A stretch of 27,962 nucleotides of DNA from positions 1 to 27,962 of the forward strand of contig CAMBSR010000003.1 of NCBI GenBank assembly GCA_945870475.1. The letters run 5' to 3'. Below the pieces are notes generated by a model that made no database searches, had not been told where the DNA came from, and was given only the letters and a program-made list of their open reading frames with translations. Of the stretch, positions 23,681 through 27,962 are shown in pieces (within the stretch, counting starts at the first letter, position 1; every line of letters begins with the position of its first letter). Made by a program: the position numbers and the translations under genes. The stretch is from Phycisphaera mikurensis NBRC 102666 (GTDB lineage: Bacteria; Planctomycetota; Phycisphaerae; Phycisphaerales; SM1A02).

Positions 23681-24223
23681 ATGCATTCGTCCCTCTGGGC
23701 ACCCTGGCGGCTGGCATACATCCGGGCCCTCGAATCGCAGGCGGACGCCGCCAAGGCCTCGCCGCCGGCCGGGAACCCGAATTTCCTGGCCGAGTACTGG
23801 GCGCACCCCGAGCGCGACCAGGCCCAGCACGTGGTGCACCGGGACGCGCGCGGCATGGTCCTCCTCAACCGCTACCCGTACACCAACGGCCACCTGCTGG
23901 TGGCGCTCGGCGAGCCGCAGCCCACTATCGACCGCTACGCCCCCGCCGACCGCGCGCACTTCTGGCGCCTGATGGAGCTGGCCATGGACCTCTGCGAACA
24001 CGCCTTCGCGCCGCAGGGGATGAACGTCGGCATCAACCTCGGCCGCGCGGCCGGTGCCGGCCTGCCCGAACACCTCCACGGCCACGTGGTGCCGCGCTGG
24101 AACGGCGACACCAACTTCATGAGCGTTCTCGGCGCCACGCGCATGATCCCGGACGCGCTCGAACGCACGTTCGACGCGTATCGCGCGGTCCTTCCGCAGT
24201 CCATCGCGCGCTGCGGGCTCTAA
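23681..24223 (+). CDS. HIT-family nucleotide hydrolase or transferase
   Basis: A 180-residue histidine-triad protein, expected to cleave or transfer nucleotides at the alpha phosphate (Ap4A-type dinucleotides or AMP conjugates). The triad is LPEHLHGHVVPRW with His131, His133 and His135. Upstream, LWAPWRLAYI (5-14) and LLNRYPYTNGHLLVAL (61-76) are hallmarks of the bacterial Ap4A-phosphorylase-like HIT group. Most members of that group carry a CxxC zinc-binding pair (typically CIFC) after the first motif; here that place reads GNPNFLAEYW and the cysteines are missing. The ATG at 23681 is chosen because the product then begins directly with the LWAPWR motif, as in relatives. The TAA stop overlaps a 36-bp inverted repeat. 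Confidence 0.92.
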   Translation: MHSSLWAPWRLAYIRALESQADAAKASPPAGNPNFLAEYWAHPERDQAQHVVHRDARGMVLLNRYPYTNGHLLVALGEPQPTIDRYAPADRAHFWRLMELAMDLCEHAFAPQGMNVGINLGRAAGAGLPEHLHGHVVPRWNGDTNFMSVLGATRMIPDALERTFDAYRAVLPQSIARCGL

Positions 24224-24296
24224 ATCCGTACCCGGTTACATTTGCACCAATTTCCGCGCTGCGGAAATTGGTGCAAATGTAACCGGGTACGGATTT
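24222..24296. repeat. Perfect 36-bp inverted repeat with 3-nt loop
   Basis: The left arm (24222-24257, starting AAATCCGTACCCGG) is matched without error by the right arm (24261-24296, ending CCGGGTACGGATTT); the loop is GCT. The left arm begins on the second base of the HIT gene's TAA. The arms are less GC-rich than the surroundings. The AAAT...ATTT ends would allow it to act as a bidirectional terminator, but a 36-bp perfect stem is far longer than a normal one. It may be a short non-autonomous mobile or REP-like element; no transposase is in the window. Confidence 0.9.
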
Positions 24297-24315
24297 CGTC
24301 CTTCGCGTTGCGGGC

Positions 24316-24321
24316 TAGAAT
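24316..24321 (+). promoter_or_regulatory. -10-like TAGAAT before the structured RNA
   Basis: TAGAAT lies 6 nt before the first base of the 24328-24538 stem, the spacing expected between a -10 and a transcription start. The same hexamer is found upstream of the acyl-CoA mutase gene. No clear -35 is seen; that position falls on the end of the 36-bp inverted repeat. Confidence 0.45.
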
Positions 24322-24327
24322 CCGTCT

Positions 24328-24538
24328 GGATCGACGGGGTCCGACCCCCTCGGGAGCAGGTTCGACGCCTATTTGCTCGAACCGATGCGAACCCCAAGGG
24401 ATCGCCCCTCAATTGCTGCGACGATGACCATGCCTCCTCTGAGTGGAAGGTCGGGATCGACGGCAGGCGAACCCACCTACGCTTGGGGTTCGAGCTTCGC
24501 GTTGGCCGGCCCCCGGCGGGGTCGGGCTCCGTCGATCC
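24328..24538 (+). ncRNA. Candidate structured RNA or structured leader, 211 nt
   Basis: The ends are complementary: 24328-24348 (GGATCGACGGGGTCCGACCCC) pairs with 24518-24538 over 21 continuous positions, 19 Watson-Crick and two G-U. With three or four mismatches the helix extends to 24360/24506. Inside lie GGTTCGA/TCGAACC (24359-24365/24377-24383) and an 11-bp helix CGAACCCCAAG/CTTGGGGTTCG (24388-24398/24482-24492), with a weaker GACC/GGTC stem above it. The order of closing helix, asymmetric internal loop and apical helix recalls 6S RNA, but no family signature is recognised. GGATCGACGG recurs at 24454-24463. A TAGAAT lies 6 nt upstream and the MFS start codon 13 nt downstream, so it could be the leader of that gene or a separate RNA. 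A repeat element is the main alternative. Confidence 0.45.
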
Positions 24539-24551
24539 ACTTCCCTCCCCG

Positions 24552-26021
24552 ATGAAGCACGCCGCACATCCACGCTCGCTGGTCGACCTGTTCGCCGGCT
24601 GGCTGTGGAGCTTCCATCCCCGCAACATCCCGCCGATGCAGCGCGCCAACTATGCGCGCGAGCTGCTGTCGTGGGCGTTCCTGCCGGTGATGCTCGGCGC
24701 CATCGAGGGCGGCACCATGTCGGTGATCGTGAAGAAGGCGTGGACGGGCGTGCCGGGCATCTCGCCGGAGCTCCTGGACTTCGCGGTGGCCTTCGTGAGC
24801 GCCGCGCCGAACTTCGCCAACCTCACCAGCTTCCTGTGGAGCCGCGTGGGAAATGGCCGCGACAAGGTGGCCTTCATCTCGCGCATCCAGCTGGCCACCT
24901 GCGCGTGCGTGGCGCTGGTGGCGGCCATGCCCACCAACGCGTGGGGCCTGCTGGGCACCTGCCTCCTCGTGCTGGTGGCGCGCGCCACGTGGACGGGCGT
25001 CATCACGGTCCGCGCCGCCATCTGGCGCCAGAACTACCCGAAGGACGGCCGCGCCAGCATCGCGGGCAAGATGGCCACCGTGCAGTCCATCATGCTGGCA
25101 CTCGCGGGCTGGGTGGTGGGCGCCACCATGGACCTGAGCCCCGCCAGCTTCCACGTGGTGTTCCCGGTGCTGGCGGCCGTGGGCGTCTACGGCAACTCCA
25201 TCTTCCGGCACGTGCGCCTGCGCGGCGGGCGCCGCCTGGCTGCGCGCGAGCGCGCCGAGGCCGGCACGGCGAACGTCTCGGCAAACCCCGTGCGCACCGC
25301 GGCCATTGCCGGCGAGGCGCTCCGCACCAACTGGGAAGTGCTGGTGAAGGACGGCCCCTACCGCACCTTCATGGCGTGGATGTTCGTCTTCGGTCTGGGC
25401 AACCTGATGATCGGCGCGCCGCAGGCCATCTTCCTGGAGGACCGCCTGGGTGCGAGCTACCTGCAAGCCATCCTGGCCACCACCATCATCCCGCTGATGA
25501 CCATGCCGATCATCATCCCGGTGTGGGCGCGGCTCCTGGACCGCGTGCACATCGTGAAGTTCCGGTCGATCCACGGCTGGAGCTTCGTGACCGCGGCGGG
25601 CGTCATGTGGCTGGCGGCGTGGACGGAATCGCTGTGGCTCTTCTACGTCTCGGGAGCCATGCTCGGCGTGGGCTTCGCGGGCGGCTCCATCGCCTGGAAC
25701 ATCGGCCACCAGGACTTCGCCAGCCCCGAGCGCGACGCCCTCTACATGAGCGTCCACGTCACGTTGAATGGCATCCGCGGCGTGATCGCGCCGTTCGCGG
25801 CCGTGGCGCTCTACAAGTGGCTGGATGTCTCCGGCGTCTCGCACCTGACCTTCGCCGTGTGCTTTGCCGTGAACATCGTGGGCGCGGCCGGCTTCGCCTG
25901 GCAGTGGCGCGGGATGCGCGCAAAGATGGCCGGCTTCGACCGCGGGGCGAAGAAGCATGCGTCGATCGACGAGGACGAGCCGCTGACGCAGATCCAGGCG
26001 TCGCTCGATCGCGGGGATTGA
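24552..26021 (+). CDS. MFS-like membrane transporter
   Basis: A 489-residue polytopic membrane protein, probably of the major facilitator superfamily, with about twelve hydrophobic segments in two halves joined by a polar loop (about 215-265, rich in Arg, Glu and Ala). Examples are FLPVMLGAIEGGTMSVIV, ILATTIIPLMTMPIIIPVWARLLDRV (a loop with basic residues, like the A-motif region) and VTLNGIRGVIAPFAAVALYKWL. No substrate motif is recognised. The ATG at 24552 is preferred to an in-frame start at 24483 because the earlier start would lie inside the pairing segment of the structured RNA and adds a Pro/Gly-rich head that is not membrane-like. The upstream 330 bp are all non-coding and structured. 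It is followed 199 bp later by rpsA on the same strand. Confidence 0.8.
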   Translation: MKHAAHPRSLVDLFAGWLWSFHPRNIPPMQRANYARELLSWAFLPVMLGAIEGGTMSVIVKKAWTGVPGISPELLDFAVAFVSAAPNFANLTSFLWSRVGNGRDKVAFISRIQLATCACVALVAAMPTNAWGLLGTCLLVLVARATWTGVITVRAAIWRQNYPKDGRASIAGKMATVQSIMLALAGWVVGATMDLSPASFHVVFPVLAAVGVYGNSIFRHVRLRGGRRLAARERAEAGTANVSANPVRTAAIAGEALRTNWEVLVKDGPYRTFMAWMFVFGLGNLMIGAPQAIFLEDRLGASYLQAILATTIIPLMTMPIIIPVWARLLDRVHIVKFRSIHGWSFVTAAGVMWLAAWTESLWLFYVSGAMLGVGFAGGSIAWNIGHQDFASPERDALYMSVHVTLNGIRGVIAPFAAVALYKWLDVSGVSHLTFAVCFAVNIVGAAGFAWQWRGMRAKMAGFDRGAKKHASIDEDEPLTQIQASLDRGD

Positions 26022-26118
26022 GGGTGAAGCGCTTGCAGATCCGTTATCGGATGGCATCCCCGCACCCCTCTCCACCACCCCCGCTCCCTTCCCCCATCGG
26101 CCCTTCGCCCGCTTCCTG

Positions 26119-26124
26119 TACCCT
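26119..26124 (+). promoter_or_regulatory. -10-like hexamer TACCCT upstream of rpsA
   Basis: A transcript starting about 7 nt after TACCCT would have a leader of about 90 nt, beginning next to the first hairpin at 26134. Confidence 0.35.
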
Positions 26125-26133
26125 CTGACGTTC

Positions 26134-26190
26134 TGCCCCCTGCGCCGTTGCGGGGGCAATCGCACCGCCGCATGACGACGTGCGTCGTCA
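26134..26190 (+). promoter_or_regulatory. Two hairpins in the rpsA leader
   Basis: First hairpin: TGCCCCC (26134-26140) and GGGGGCA (26152-26158), loop 11 nt. Second: TGACGAC (26173-26179) and GTCGTCA (26184-26190), loop GTGC. They lie 30-87 nt before the rpsA ATG, which has only a weak purine stretch (AGAAAG) as ribosome-binding site. In E. coli the rpsA leader also folds into hairpins, lacks a strong Shine-Dalgarno sequence and is repressed by S1 itself; the same may hold here. Confidence 0.5.
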
Positions 26191-26220
26191 CGGCCAGCCA
26201 CGCACCACCAGAAAGACATC

Positions 26221-27960
<1,740 letters not shown>

Positions 27961-27962
27961 TC

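Noticed and set aside
24328..24538. tRNA or tmRNA signatures (GGTTCGA, and GCGAACCCCAAGG resembling part of E. coli tmRNA)
   Set aside because: There is no acceptor stem with CCA, no anticodon arm and no tag reading frame; the matches are short and in the wrong arrangement.
24236..24649. Minus-strand open frame of 137 codons over the HIT-MFS gap
   Set aside because: It crosses both inverted repeats and the start of the MFS gene; the translated repeats look like a product of palindromic DNA, not of selection for protein.

Overview
This is a GC-rich, gene-dense bacterial chromosome segment that most resembles a planctomycete, probably of the Phycisphaerae type. That placement is an inference. 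It rests on an ECF sigma factor of the sigma-70_X6 type next to a Ser/Thr kinase with the N-terminal extension common in planctomycetes, on a membrane protein with a CxxC/CxxC zinc ribbon between two membrane helices, and on many starts without a Shine-Dalgarno sequence. The window holds 20 protein genes, one of them cut at the left edge. I see no tRNA, rRNA, CRISPR array, transposase gene or phage gene.

Layout. 1-5.8 kb: the 3' part of a type II NADH dehydrogenase (+), a small membrane protein and an acyl-CoA mutase large subunit (-), then a patatin-like lipoprotein coupled to an EamA exporter (+). 5.8-10.1 kb: a phosphopantetheinyl transferase and cobalamin-dependent methionine synthase metH (-). 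10.2-15.9 kb: a co-directional set (+) of a winged-helix regulator, a secreted S41 peptidase, a secreted LolA/LolB-like protein, and a NatAB-type ABC ATPase and permease. 15.9-18.8 kb: a tightly overlapping three-gene operon (-) of methyltransferase, FAD oxidoreductase and type III polyketide synthase, which looks like a small phenolic-lipid or pyrone/quinone pathway. 18.9-21.1 kb: the zinc-ribbon membrane protein and a small unknown protein (+). 21.2-23.0 kb: ECF sigma factor followed by Ser/Thr kinase (-). 23.7-28 kb: HIT-family protein, MFS transporter and ribosomal protein S1 (+).

The most unusual material is non-coding. A perfect 36-bp inverted repeat with a 3-nt loop sits on the stop codon of the HIT gene. 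Right after it, a -10-like TAGAAT is followed 6 nt later by a 211-nt segment whose ends pair over 21 continuous positions (two of them G-U). This looks like a structured RNA, either free-standing or the leader of the MFS gene, which starts 13 nt after it. The 650-bp gap upstream of the HIT gene carries four more hairpins. A 15-bp tandem repeat lies on the end of the kinase gene and places an in-frame TGA every five codons.

Two other patterns stand out. Many genes carry a TANNNT hexamer 6-9 nt before the start codon and no Shine-Dalgarno sequence, which suggests widespread leaderless transcription. The acyl-CoA mutase has the Phe/Gln pair of isobutyryl-CoA mutase in place of the Tyr/Arg pair of methylmalonyl-CoA mutase.
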